From the NCBI RefSeq assembly GCF_025351295.1, contig NZ_JANXWD010000036.1, positions 1-64,000 of the forward strand: 64,000 nucleotides of DNA, written 5' to 3'. The notes below the pieces were generated by a model. That model searched no databases. It was given only the letters and a program-made list of their open reading frames with translations, and was not told the DNA's origin. The first letter of the stretch is position 1. Each line of letters begins with the position of its first letter. Source of the DNA: Phenylobacterium sp. GTDB lineage: Bacteria > Pseudomonadota > Alphaproteobacteria > Caulobacterales > Caulobacteraceae. Below are positions 57,105 to 64,000 of this stretch, piece after piece. A program made the translations under genes and the position numbers.

Positions 57105-57673
57105 GTGGCGCCTCTGAACAGGTTTGCGGCTGACGGGCCGTGGGCCTGTCGCATACGCTGGTGATTGGCCGCCAGATGCTCGCAGGCGATCCAGCAGGCG
57201 AGCCCGATCAGGGCCATGGACCAGCCGACGCCGGTCTCGCCCAGCGTCTGCCATTCGCCAAGCCCCAGTCCCGCCGGGACCAGCGCAGCGGCCAGCACGA
57301 GGTTCCGGGCGACCAGGCTCCAGCTCAGCGGGGTCGGCGGTCCGCCGCAGCCGCAGTCGATTTCCGTGCGTCCCTGCCGCAGCGCCGCCGCCATCGCCGC
57401 GCCGTAGGCCAGCAGCAGACCGCCCGCCAGTCCAACGCCAAGGACCCGCAGCGGGCTCGCGGACAGGGCCACGGCCGCAGCGATCTCCAGCCCAGGCAAC
57501 GTCGCGCGCAATGGCTTCAGGATCGGTTCGGGGACCAGGCCATAATCCGCCAACACGCCCTCAAAGCCATCTCCATCCCCGGCCTTGTGCAGCGCCGCGC
57601 GCAGCAGCAGCAGGGCGACGAAGGCCGCCGCACTGGCGCTGGACAGGTGCAGGAGGTCGCTGAGCATGGTCAC
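57101..57673 (-). CDS. mauE: Amine dehydrogenase accessory protein MauE (membrane protein)
   Basis: 190 residues, about four or five membrane segments, with the conserved TEIDCGCGGPPTPLSW block between them. MauE is required with MauD for stable MauA. A GTG start at 57673 overlaps the mauB stop (GTGA); an ATG at 57667 is a possible alternative. The stop overlaps mauD (ATGA). Confidence 0.88.
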   Translation of the reverse strand: MTMLSDLLHLSSASAAAFVALLLLRAALHKAGDGDGFEGVLADYGLVPEPILKPLRATLPGLEIAAAVALSASPLRVLGVGLAGGLLLAYGAAMAAALRQGRTEIDCGCGGPPTPLSWSLVARNLVLAAALVPAGLGLGEWQTLGETGVGWSMALIGLACWIACEHLAANHQRMRQAHGPSAANLFRGAT

Positions 57674-58815
57674 CGGACCGTAACGGCCGCGGCGTCTCGC
57701 AGGGCGATCTGGTGCGTTAGCTTGGCGGCGAACTTTGCGGTCGGGTCTACCTCGAATCGGAACAGGCCGCCGCCGTGGCTGGCGACGCCGAAGATTAGCG
57801 GGACCTTGCCCTGCGAGACCGCGATCTGCGTCAGGCCCTTGGCCGCTGAGCGGTACAGCACCGTCTTGTGCGCGAGGTCGACCGCCCAGATCTCTTCCGA
57901 TCCATCCTTATGGCCGCCGTCCCTGGCGCCGGGGTGCATGGCCACGAACATGATCCCATAGGGCGCGCTGTAGCCCATGATCGCGTAGCCACCCGGGGTC
58001 CATTCGCCGGGGATGGCCTTGGCGAAGGCATAGGTGTCCACCAGCTGCGCGGTGTCGCCCTTGTCCGAGATCCGGTAGAACACGCCGCCGTAGGAAACGA
58101 ACATCAGGTCGCCGTCCACGCGCTGCGACTGGGCGAACAGCGGGTCCTTCTCGACGTCGAAAATCGGCTTGCTGCGGGCCTGCCCGGCCGCCTTGCCGTC
58201 GGCGCCGAGCCTGACAGTGAGGATCGAACCGTCGCCGCACAGGCTTGAGAAGTGCGCGCCGTCCGGCGCGAGATTGATCTGCCAGCAACCCGGGATCGGG
58301 ACTTCCGCGGTGACCTTGCCGGACTTCAGGTCGACCACGGTCACCGACGTGGCCGGCGTCGCGTTCTGGACGAGGGCGCGCGACCCGTCCGAGCTGACCT
58401 GGATCTGGCCCTGCTGAGGCGAGACCTGGGCGAACTTGGGCAGGATGGTCGCCTCCTGCTGGGTTTTCAGGGTCGAGACGTCGAACTTCTGGATGATGGC
58501 CTCCACCGGCCCATACATGATCCGTTTGGGAAACGCCGAAGCGACGACGCCCGTGTCGGCGCCAGGCGACAGGGCGAACTGTGGCTGCATGCCGGTGGAA
58601 TAGTCGCCCTTGTAGGCCAGGTCGTCCGCCGAGAAGACGTAGATTGCGCCCGCGCCGCCCCAGGACCCCGTGGTGACGAAGACGTTCGGGCCCGGCTTCA
58701 GGGCCTTCTCGACCGAGATTTCCTCGGCCGGGATCGGCGGCGGCGTCTGGGCCCTGACCGCGCAAGGCGCGAGGACGGCGAGGCTGAGCACCGCTGCGGC
58801 CCATTTTCCCGACAT
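57670..58815 (-). CDS. mauB: Amine dehydrogenase heavy (alpha) subunit
   Basis: 381 residues. Signal peptide MSGKWAAAVLSLAVLAPC followed by a seven-bladed beta-propeller pattern (KALKPGPNVFVTTGSWGGAG, QVSSDGSRALVQNATPATS, GCWQINLAPDGAHF). It is the large subunit that holds two light chains in the periplasm. The methylamine and aralkylamine enzymes cannot be told apart here. First gene of the five-gene operon; the divergent gap upstream has a good promoter match. Confidence 0.9.
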   Translation of the reverse strand: MSGKWAAAVLSLAVLAPCAVRAQTPPPIPAEEISVEKALKPGPNVFVTTGSWGGAGAIYVFSADDLAYKGDYSTGMQPQFALSPGADTGVVASAFPKRIMYGPVEAIIQKFDVSTLKTQQEATILPKFAQVSPQQGQIQVSSDGSRALVQNATPATSVTVVDLKSGKVTAEVPIPGCWQINLAPDGAHFSSLCGDGSILTVRLGADGKAAGQARSKPIFDVEKDPLFAQSQRVDGDLMFVSYGGVFYRISDKGDTAQLVDTYAFAKAIPGEWTPGGYAIMGYSAPYGIMFVAMHPGARDGGHKDGSEEIWAVDLAHKTVLYRSAAKGLTQIAVSQGKVPLIFGVASHGGGLFRFEVDPTAKFAAKLTHQIALRDAAAVTVR

Positions 58816-58868
58816 TGATCGCCCTCGAAATCCGCCCAGGCCATCGCGTTGGCCGCCACCATGGCACT

Positions 58869-58894
58869 CGATCAGCGCTGAAAGCCGGCGTCAA
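58869..58894 (-). promoter_or_regulatory. Candidate promoter of the amine dehydrogenase operon
   Basis: On the minus strand TTGACGC (58894-58888), 11 bases, then GCTGATCG (58876-58869) fits the Caulobacter sigma-73 consensus (TTGaCgS, 10-14, GCtANAWC). It lies 54 bases before the mauB start. The rest of the 232-base divergent gap (58816-59047) shows nothing else I can name. Confidence 0.5.
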
Positions 58895-59047
58895 TTCCAG
58901 CTTGACCATGGCCGGCCGATTCGCGAGCGCCCGCACGCCGCCATCGCGCCTTCGATGCGGCCGGCTTCACAACGGCCGGCGCGGACTCTAGCGTCCAGTC
59001 GGCGAGACTCCGGGATCAAGGGGTCTGGGGATTCGGGATCGGTCGAC

Positions 59048-59473
59048 ATGCGGAACGCCAAGGGTCGGGGTAAGGCCGGGCAGGCCTGTCGGGCGGTCGC
59101 AGGCCTGGCGCGCCATGCGGGCGTGGCGGTGGGCTTGGCGGCCCTGATCGCACCTGCGGCGGCCTGGGCCGACGCCAAGGCGGGCGCGGCCGTCTTCTCA
59201 CGCAAATGCGCCGAGTGCCATTCCGTGCGCCGGGGGGTCATCGTGACCGGCCCCAGCCTGGCCGGGCTGTTCGGCCGCAAGGCCGGGACCGTGAAGGACT
59301 TTCCCTATTCGCCGGCCGTGGGGGCCTCGGCGATCGTCTGGGGTGCGGACACCCTGGATACCTTCATCGCCCGGCCGCAGAAGACCATCCGGGGGATCAC
59401 CATGACCTCGCCCGGCATCGCCGACGCCGCCCAACGGTCGGACCTGATCGCCTACCTGGCGACGCTGAAGTAG
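59048..59473 (+). CDS. Class I cytochrome c, divergent from amine dehydrogenase operon
   Basis: 141 residues with a signal peptide (LARHAGVAVGLAALIAPAAA) and a heme site RKCAECHSV. GPSLAGLFGRKAG and the distal methionine in RGITMTSPG are typical of cytochrome c2/c550. It is divergent from mauB and might carry electrons onward from the amine dehydrogenase. The ATG at 59048 has no strong ribosome site. Confidence 0.88.
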   Translation: MRNAKGRGKAGQACRAVAGLARHAGVAVGLAALIAPAAAWADAKAGAAVFSRKCAECHSVRRGVIVTGPSLAGLFGRKAGTVKDFPYSPAVGASAIVWGADTLDTFIARPQKTIRGITMTSPGIADAAQRSDLIAYLATLK

Positions 59474-59484
59474 GCGGTGCGGGC

Positions 59485-59940
59485 CTATTCGTAGGGCGTC
59501 CCGTCGCGGTGGCGATACACTTGGTCAGGTCCGACGATCATATCGAGCTCGGGATAGTCCGACCGATCGGTTTCGGGAGCCCGCGTCCCGACCTCCAGCA
59601 GCATCGCCTCGCCATCCGAGCGGTTCTGGATCTGGTGGCCGTTCGGGGCTCCGGCCTTGAACCCGGCGCAATCCCCCGCGCGCAGAACCTGCTCTCCCGC
59701 ATCGGTGACCAGCACCACCTCGCCCGACACCACCCAGACGAACTCGTCCTCGGCCGTGTGCCAGTGCCGCTGGCTGGACCACACCCCGGGCGCCAGGCGC
59801 GTCAGGTTCACGCCGAACTGGGTCAGCCCGGCGGCGTCGCCCAGCATCCATCGCCTGCGGTCGGCGCAAGGGGCGTCGAACGGCGGCGGATAGGCCGACC
59901 CGAACCGCGTCGGGGCCTGGTCGACATCGATCTTGGCCAT
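59485..59940 (-). CDS. Cupin-domain protein
   Basis: 151 residues with the cupin motifs RHWHTAEDEFVWVVSGE (metal ligands His, His, Glu) and GDCAGFKAGAPNGHQIQN (final His). Function unknown, possibly a small metal-binding isomerase or sensor. The 3' ends of this gene and the cytochrome at 59048 meet within 12 bases. Confidence 0.87.
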   Translation of the reverse strand: MAKIDVDQAPTRFGSAYPPPFDAPCADRRRWMLGDAAGLTQFGVNLTRLAPGVWSSQRHWHTAEDEFVWVVSGEVVLVTDAGEQVLRAGDCAGFKAGAPNGHQIQNRSDGEAMLLEVGTRAPETDRSDYPELDMIVGPDQVYRHRDGTPYE

Positions 59941-59982
59941 CAAGCCCTCGCGTCTCCGAGGTTTGCTATGTAAAGCGCCGAC

Positions 59983-61131
59983 ATGCCACCCGCCATAGAC
60001 CCGGTCGAACTGACCCGCGACCTGATCCGCCGCCCGTCGGTGACGCCCGCCGACGCCGGCGCCATGGCGATCGTCGAGGCGACGCTCAGCGGCCTTGGCT
60101 TCACCTGCCGGCGGATGCGGTTCGGCGAGATCGAGAACCTGTACGCGCGCTACGGGACGGCCGGGCCCAACCTCTGCTTCGCGGGCCACACCGACGTGGT
60201 GCCGGTGGGGGACGCGGCGGCCTGGCGGTCCGACGCCTTCGGGGCCGAGGTCGTGGACGGGGTCCTGATCGGCCGCGGCGCGGTGGACATGAAGAGCGCC
60301 ATTGCCGCCTTTGCCGCCGCGACTGCGGACGCCATCGCGGCCGGGCGGGTCACCGGCTCGATCTCGTTCCTGATCACCGGCGACGAGGAGGGCGTGGCCA
60401 CCCACGGCACCAGGCTGGTGGTCGAGGCGCTGGCCGCCGAGGGCGAGGTCATCGACCACTGCGTGGTGGGCGAGCCGACCTCGTCGGAAACCTTCGGCGA
60501 CATGGTCAAGGTGGGCCGGCGCGGCTCGATCAACGCCGAGATCGTGGTCGAGGGCGTGCAGGGCCACGTGGCCTATCCGCACCGCGCGGCCAATCCGGTC
60601 CCGGTGCTGGTGAAGCTGCTCAGCGCCCTGCAGGACCGCCAGCTCGACGAGGGCTATCCGGAGTTTCAGCCCTCCAACCTGGAGGTCACCATGGTGGAGG
60701 CCCCCAATACCGCCACCAACGTCATCCCCGGCGTGGCTCGGGCGCGGCTCAACATCCGCTTCAACCCCAATCACACCGGCCAGCAGCTGGCCGATTGGTT
60801 CGAGCTGGAGGCGTGGCGCGTGGCCGTGGGCTTTGGCGGCACGATCACCATCATCCCGCAGATCAGCGGCGAGGCCTTCCTCACCGAGCGCGGGCCGTTC
60901 ACCGACCTGGTCGCCGCCGCGGTCGCCGACGTCACCGGCGCCGCGCCGGAGCTCTCCACCAGCGGCGGCACCTCCGACGCCCGCTTCATCCGCGCCCTGT
61001 GCCCGGTGATCGAGGTCGGCCTGGTCGGCAAGACCATGCACCAGGTCGACGAACGCGCGCCCGTGGCCGAGATCCGCACCCTGCAGCAGGTCTACGCCCG
61101 GATCATCGCGCGGTATTTCGCCCAATCCTGA
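59983..61131 (+). CDS. dapE: Succinyl-diaminopimelate desuccinylase
   Basis: 382 residues. M20 metallo-hydrolase of lysine and peptidoglycan synthesis. Metal ligands lie in FAGHTDVVPVGD (His, Asp), RGAVDMKSAI (Asp), GDEEGVATHGT (Glu) and the C-terminal MHQVDER (His). LNIRFNPNHTGQQL belongs to the dimerisation domain. It removes succinate from the product that follows dapD and dapC. It converges with truA; the ends are 20 bases apart. Confidence 0.96.
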   Translation: MPPAIDPVELTRDLIRRPSVTPADAGAMAIVEATLSGLGFTCRRMRFGEIENLYARYGTAGPNLCFAGHTDVVPVGDAAAWRSDAFGAEVVDGVLIGRGAVDMKSAIAAFAAATADAIAAGRVTGSISFLITGDEEGVATHGTRLVVEALAAEGEVIDHCVVGEPTSSETFGDMVKVGRRGSINAEIVVEGVQGHVAYPHRAANPVPVLVKLLSALQDRQLDEGYPEFQPSNLEVTMVEAPNTATNVIPGVARARLNIRFNPNHTGQQLADWFELEAWRVAVGFGGTITIIPQISGEAFLTERGPFTDLVAAAVADVTGAAPELSTSGGTSDARFIRALCPVIEVGLVGKTMHQVDERAPVAEIRTLQQVYARIIARYFAQS

Positions 61132-61151
61132 GTGTCATCCCGATTTTGAGA

Positions 61152-61889
61152 TCAGTAAGAAACCCCCGTCAGATACAGCCCGTCCGCCGGGGCCACCGGA
61201 CCGCAGGCCTTGCGGTCCCTGGCGTCCAGCGCCGCGCGCACGTCGTCCGCCGTCCAGCGCCCGACGCCCACCTCCGCAAGGGTCCCGGTCATCGAGCGGA
61301 CCTGGCGATGCAGGAACGAGCGGGCGGCGAACTCCAGGATCACCTCCTCGCCCACGCGGCGCACGGCCGCGACGTCCAGGGTCTTCATCGGCGATTTCGC
61401 CTGGCAGGCCAGGTCGCGGAAGGTGGTGAAGTCGTGGTGGCCGACCAGCACCTGGGCGGCCGCGTGCATGGCGTCGGCGTCCAGTGGCTTCTTCACATGC
61501 CAGACCCGGCCCTGCTCCAGCGCGGGCGGGCTGGGCCGCCCCAGGATGCGGTAGCGATAGCGGCGCCCGGTGGCCGAGAAGCGGCTGTGCCAGCGGTCCT
61601 CCGCCACGCTGGCCTCCAGCACGGCGATCGGTTCGGGCACGAGGTAGGCGTTCAGCGCATTGCGCACGGTCTCGGCCGGCCAGGCCTTGGCCAGGTCGAC
61701 GTGGGCCACCTGCCCCATCGCATGCACCCCCGCGTCGGTGCGCCCCGCGGCGCTCACCCGCAGGTCCTCGCCGCAGAAGCTCTTGACCGCGCGTTCCAGC
61801 GACCCCTGGACCGACGCCAGCCCGGGCTGGGCCTGGTACCCATGAAAGGGCCGGCCGTCATATTCGATGAGCAGGCGGTAGCGGGGCAT
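61152..61889 (-). CDS. truA: tRNA pseudouridine(38-40) synthase
   Basis: 245 residues. Catalytic aspartate in [18 protein letters not shown]-terminal block [15 protein letters not shown]-terminal [17 protein letters not shown]. It converts uridines in the anticodon stem to pseudouridine. Its ATG shares a base with the fmt stop (TGATG), giving a fmt-truA unit. Confidence 0.95.
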   Translation of the reverse strand: MPRYRLLIEYDGRPFHGYQAQPGLASVQGSLERAVKSFCGEDLRVSAAGRTDAGVHAMGQVAHVDLAKAWPAETVRNALNAYLVPEPIAVLEASVAEDRWHSRFSATGRRYRYRILGRPSPPALEQGRVWHVKKPLDADAMHAAAQVLVGHHDFTTFRDLACQAKSPMKTLDVAAVRRVGEEVILEFAARSFLHRQVRSMTGTLAEVGVGRWTADDVRAALDARDRKACGPVAPADGLYLTGVSY

Positions 61890-62815
61890 CAGCCCAGCCG
61901 CGTCCCGGCCGGCACGGGCGTGCCGCGCAGAAAGACTTCGGCGTCCTGCGGCCCCTTGCCCTCCCGCTGCACCCGCAGCAGCCGCACGGCGCCCTCGCCG
62001 GTTCCGACCAGCAGGCGATCGTCCAGGGTGACGCCGGACTCGCCCGCCTCATCCTCGAACGCAGAGAGCAGGGCCTTCACCCGCACGGGCCCTTTGTCGC
62101 CCGGCAGCTCGAGCCAGGCGCCGGGCGAGGGCGAATAGCCGCGGATCTTGCCGTCCAGCGCCCGGCCGGGCTTCGTCCAGTCCAGGCGCGCGAATTTGGC
62201 GCTGAGCTTCTTGGCATAGGTCACGCCTTCGGCCGCCTGGGGCGTCTCCACCGCCCGGCCGGCCTCAATATCCGCCAGGGTCCGGACGATCAGCTCGGCG
62301 CCGGCCGCGGCCAGGCGGTCCTGCAGGGTGGCCGTGGTCTCCAGGGCGTCGATCCTAACGGTGGCGGTGGCCAGCACCGGGCCCTCGTCCAGCCCCTCGG
62401 TCATCCGCATCACCTGGACCCCGGTCACCTTGTCCCCGGCCATGATCGCCCGCTGGATCGGCGCCGCACCCCGCCAGCGGGGCAGCAGGGAGCCGTGGAC
62501 GTTGAACGACCCCAGCCGCGGCGCGTCCAGCACGGCGGCCGGCAGGATCTGGCCGAACGCCACCACCACGGCCGCGTCCAGGCCCAGGCCCGCGAAGGCC
62601 GCGATCTCGGCGGGATCGCGCATCGAGGCCGGCGTGCGGACGAGGATGCCATGCGCCTCGGCGAAGGCGTGCACCGGCGAGGGCTTCAGCTCATGCCCCC
62701 GCCCGCGCGGGGCCGGCGGCTGGGAGTAGGCGCAGGCCACCTCGTGGCCGGCCGCGACGATGGCGGCCAGCGCGGCGACGGCGAAGTCGGGGGTGCCGAG
62801 GAAGGCGAGACGCAT
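61889..62815 (-). CDS. fmt: Methionyl-tRNA formyltransferase
   Basis: 308 residues. It formylates initiator Met-tRNA using 10-formyltetrahydrofolate. Blocks: [34 protein letters not shown] with the catalytic His, and [18 protein letters not shown]. The C-terminal RNA-binding domain follows. Genes for fmt and def (peptide deformylase) are near each other as in many bacteria, here separated by a small lipoprotein gene on the other strand. Confidence 0.96.
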   Translation of the reverse strand: MRLAFLGTPDFAVAALAAIVAAGHEVACAYSQPPAPRGRGHELKPSPVHAFAEAHGILVRTPASMRDPAEIAAFAGLGLDAAVVVAFGQILPAAVLDAPRLGSFNVHGSLLPRWRGAAPIQRAIMAGDKVTGVQVMRMTEGLDEGPVLATATVRIDALETTATLQDRLAAAGAELIVRTLADIEAGRAVETPQAAEGVTYAKKLSAKFARLDWTKPGRALDGKIRGYSPSPGAWLELPGDKGPVRVKALLSAFEDEAGESGVTLDDRLLVGTGEGAVRLLRVQREGKGPQDAEVFLRGTPVPAGTRLG

Positions 62816-62895
62816 GGGCGGGGTTTAGCGGTCGGGGGCGTCCAAGGGAACTTCGGGCCAAGCTAGGCCGTTGGATAGGTCGAACGGAGCTCCCC

Positions 62896-63231
62896 ATGCG
62901 CCACATCGCCCTCCTCACCGCCGCCGGACTCGCCCTGGCGCTCAGCGCCTGCTCGAAGGCAGACCAGGCCAAGACCGACGCAGACGTCCATGCCGCCGCC
63001 TCCGACGTCGCCCAGGCGGGCCACGAGGTCGCCACCAGCCCGGTGGTGCAGAAGGCAGGCGAGAGCCTGAAGGACGCCGCCCACGACACCGGCACAGTGC
63101 TCAAGGAAACCGCCAAGGGCGCGGTCAGCGGGGCCAAGGCGGGCTACGCCGAGGCCAAGGGCGACCATCCTTCCGACGACTCGACCACGACGACCACAAC
63201 CACGACCACGGTGGAGAAGAAGACCCACTAA
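62896..63231 (+). CDS. Small predicted lipoprotein with a threonine-rich tail
   Basis: 111 residues. Signal peptide with lipobox LSAC; the mature chain is helical and charged (ASDVAQAGHEVATSPVVQKA, LKETAKGAVSGAKAGYAEAK) and ends in a run of nine threonines (encoded by alternating ACG/ACC/ACA). It may be an outer-membrane or periplasmic lipoprotein with a coiled-coil or flexible linker role. No family is known to me. It lies between fmt and def on the opposite strand. Confidence 0.75.
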   Translation: MRHIALLTAAGLALALSACSKADQAKTDADVHAAASDVAQAGHEVATSPVVQKAGESLKDAAHDTGTVLKETAKGAVSGAKAGYAEAKGDHPSDDSTTTTTTTTTVEKKTH

Positions 63232-63260
63232 GCGCGGACGAAACCTTGTGAAGCGTCCCG

Positions 63261-63770
63261 CTAAGCCGCTTTCACCATCTTCTTGACCTTCTTCACCGCC
63301 TGCTCGCGCTTCAGCCGTGACAGGTGGTCGATGAACAGCACGCCTTCCAGGTGGTCCATCTCGTGCTGGATGCAGACGGCGAACAGGCCCTCGGCGTCCT
63401 CCTCCACGGTCTCGCCCTGGTAGTTCAGGTAGCGCAGCTTCACCTGCGCCGGGCGCTCGACCTCGTCGTAGATCTCCGGCACCGACAGGCAGCCCTCCTC
63501 GTAGGGCGCGGTCTCTTCGGAGGCCCAGAGGATCTCCGGATTCACGAAGAACCGCGGCTGCTTCGCCTCCTCGGGCCGGTGCAGGTCCATGACTATGACC
63601 CGCTTGGGCACGCCCACCTGGATCGCCGCCAGGCCGATGCCAGGCGCCGCGTACATGGTCGCCAGCATGTCGTCCATCAGCACGCGCAGATCGTCGTCCA
63701 CGACCTCCACCCGCTTGGAGACCTGTTTCAGCACAGGATTGGGGACGAGGAGGATCTCACGCAGGGCCAT
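63261..63770 (-). CDS. def: Peptide deformylase
   Basis: 169 residues. The three motifs are [18 protein letters not shown] and QHEMDHLEG, the last holding the metal histidines and catalytic glutamate. It removes the N-formyl group from nascent proteins. ATG at 63770. The C-terminal basic stretch [13 protein letters not shown] is typical for this clade. Confidence 0.97.
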   Translation of the reverse strand: MALREILLVPNPVLKQVSKRVEVVDDDLRVLMDDMLATMYAAPGIGLAAIQVGVPKRVIVMDLHRPEEAKQPRFFVNPEILWASEETAPYEEGCLSVPEIYDEVERPAQVKLRYLNYQGETVEEDAEGLFAVCIQHEMDHLEGVLFIDHLSRLKREQAVKKVKKMVKAA

Positions 63771-63806
63771 GGCGCGGAGGTAAGGTCGCCGGCCCTGAGG
63801 GTCAAG

Positions 63807-64000
63807 CTAGGCTTCGTCGCCTGCGACCAGACGCATCGGCGGCGCCTCGACCGTGCTCAGCTTGGCCAGGGGTCGCACGGCGGTATCCAGGGGTTCCAGG
63901 GTCTCGATGGACTTGCCCTGGTGGTCGACCTTCAGGTCCTCGAAGCGGCGGGCCTGGGTCAGGACCTGGGTCTCCAGCGAGCCCACGAACTGGTTGTAGC
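63807..64000 (-). CDS. rmuC: RmuC family DNA recombination protein, C-terminal end
   Basis: Only the last 64 codons lie in the window. The end reads YNQFVGSLETQVLTQARRF, then LKVDHQGKSIETLEPLD and stops with APPMRLVAGDEA. This matches the C-terminal tail of RmuC, whose coiled-coil nuclease-like protein limits inversions at short repeats. The gene starts outside the window; no check of its other domains is possible here. Confidence 0.8.
   Translation of the reverse strand, partial: YNQFVGSLETQVLTQARRFEDLKVDHQGKSIETLEPLDTAVRPLAKLSTVEAPPMRLVAGDEA

Overview
The window is a GC-rich, densely coded alphaproteobacterial chromosome segment, most likely from Caulobacterales (Phenylobacterium or Caulobacter). 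The evidence is a coniferyl aldehyde dehydrogenase of the CalB type, a DUF3035/BamF-like lipoprotein, a PEPxxWA-CTERM protein, Caulobacter-like promoter matches, the order rpmH-rnpA-yidC-engB, and a dispersed palindromic repeat after dapD of a kind I associate with these bacteria. I saw no tRNA, rRNA or CRISPR array. The taxonomy is inferred from gene content, not from a marker tree.

Layout. 1-1.7 kb: end of ileS (with a stretch of foreign-looking codon use), lspA and a BamF-like lipoprotein. 1.9-16 kb: secreted oxidoreductases, cytochromes and peptidases: a molybdenum hydroxylase pair (IorB/IorA type) with a divergent cytochrome c, a siroheme-synthase-like protein, an M19 dipeptidase, calB, an MHS-type transporter, a diheme cytochrome c, a cytochrome c', a DUF885 protein and an M20 peptidase. 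16-20.6 kb: a PAS hybrid histidine kinase and an enoyl-CoA hydratase/glutaryl-CoA dehydrogenase pair. 20.7-27.2 kb: a GntR(YtrA)-ABC unit followed by a chimeric membrane/secreted protein and a stand-alone A-T-TE NRPS-like enzyme. 27-31.7 kb: DUF899, a pseudo-receiver protein, purA, and a VOC/PLP-dehydratase pair. 31.9-38.5 kb: a three-gene RND efflux operon with a divergent TetR. 38.5-45.8 kb: an M28 peptidase, a decayed IS1595-family element, DUF72, a dienoyl-CoA-reductase-like SDR, TetR plus quinone oxidoreductase, and map. 46-54.6 kb: a PEP-CTERM protein, then rpmH-rnpA-yidC-engB, an acyl-CoA dehydrogenase, a Crp-type regulator and argB-HAD-dapD. 55.4-59.5 kb: an amine dehydrogenase cluster using tryptophan tryptophylquinone (TTQ), flanked by two cytochromes c. 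59.5-64 kb: a cupin, then dapE, truA, fmt, def and rmuC.

How the parts work together. The amine dehydrogenase operon (mauB-E-D-A-cytochrome c) should oxidise a primary amine in the periplasm and pass electrons to cytochrome c. It has no mauF or mauG beside it and sits between dapD and dapE. The A-T-TE protein has all core motifs of adenylation, carrier and thioesterase domains, but its A4 region lacks the usual Asp that holds an alpha-amino group, so a keto acid or other acid is a likely substrate. It is translationally coupled to a protein that looks like two unrelated pieces joined. These two loci are the best candidates for something not yet described. Smaller points of interest are the receiver domain with Glu in place of the phospho-acceptor Asp, the IS element that lost its last catalytic region but keeps a small convergent passenger gene, and the truncated methyltransferase half of the siroheme protein.
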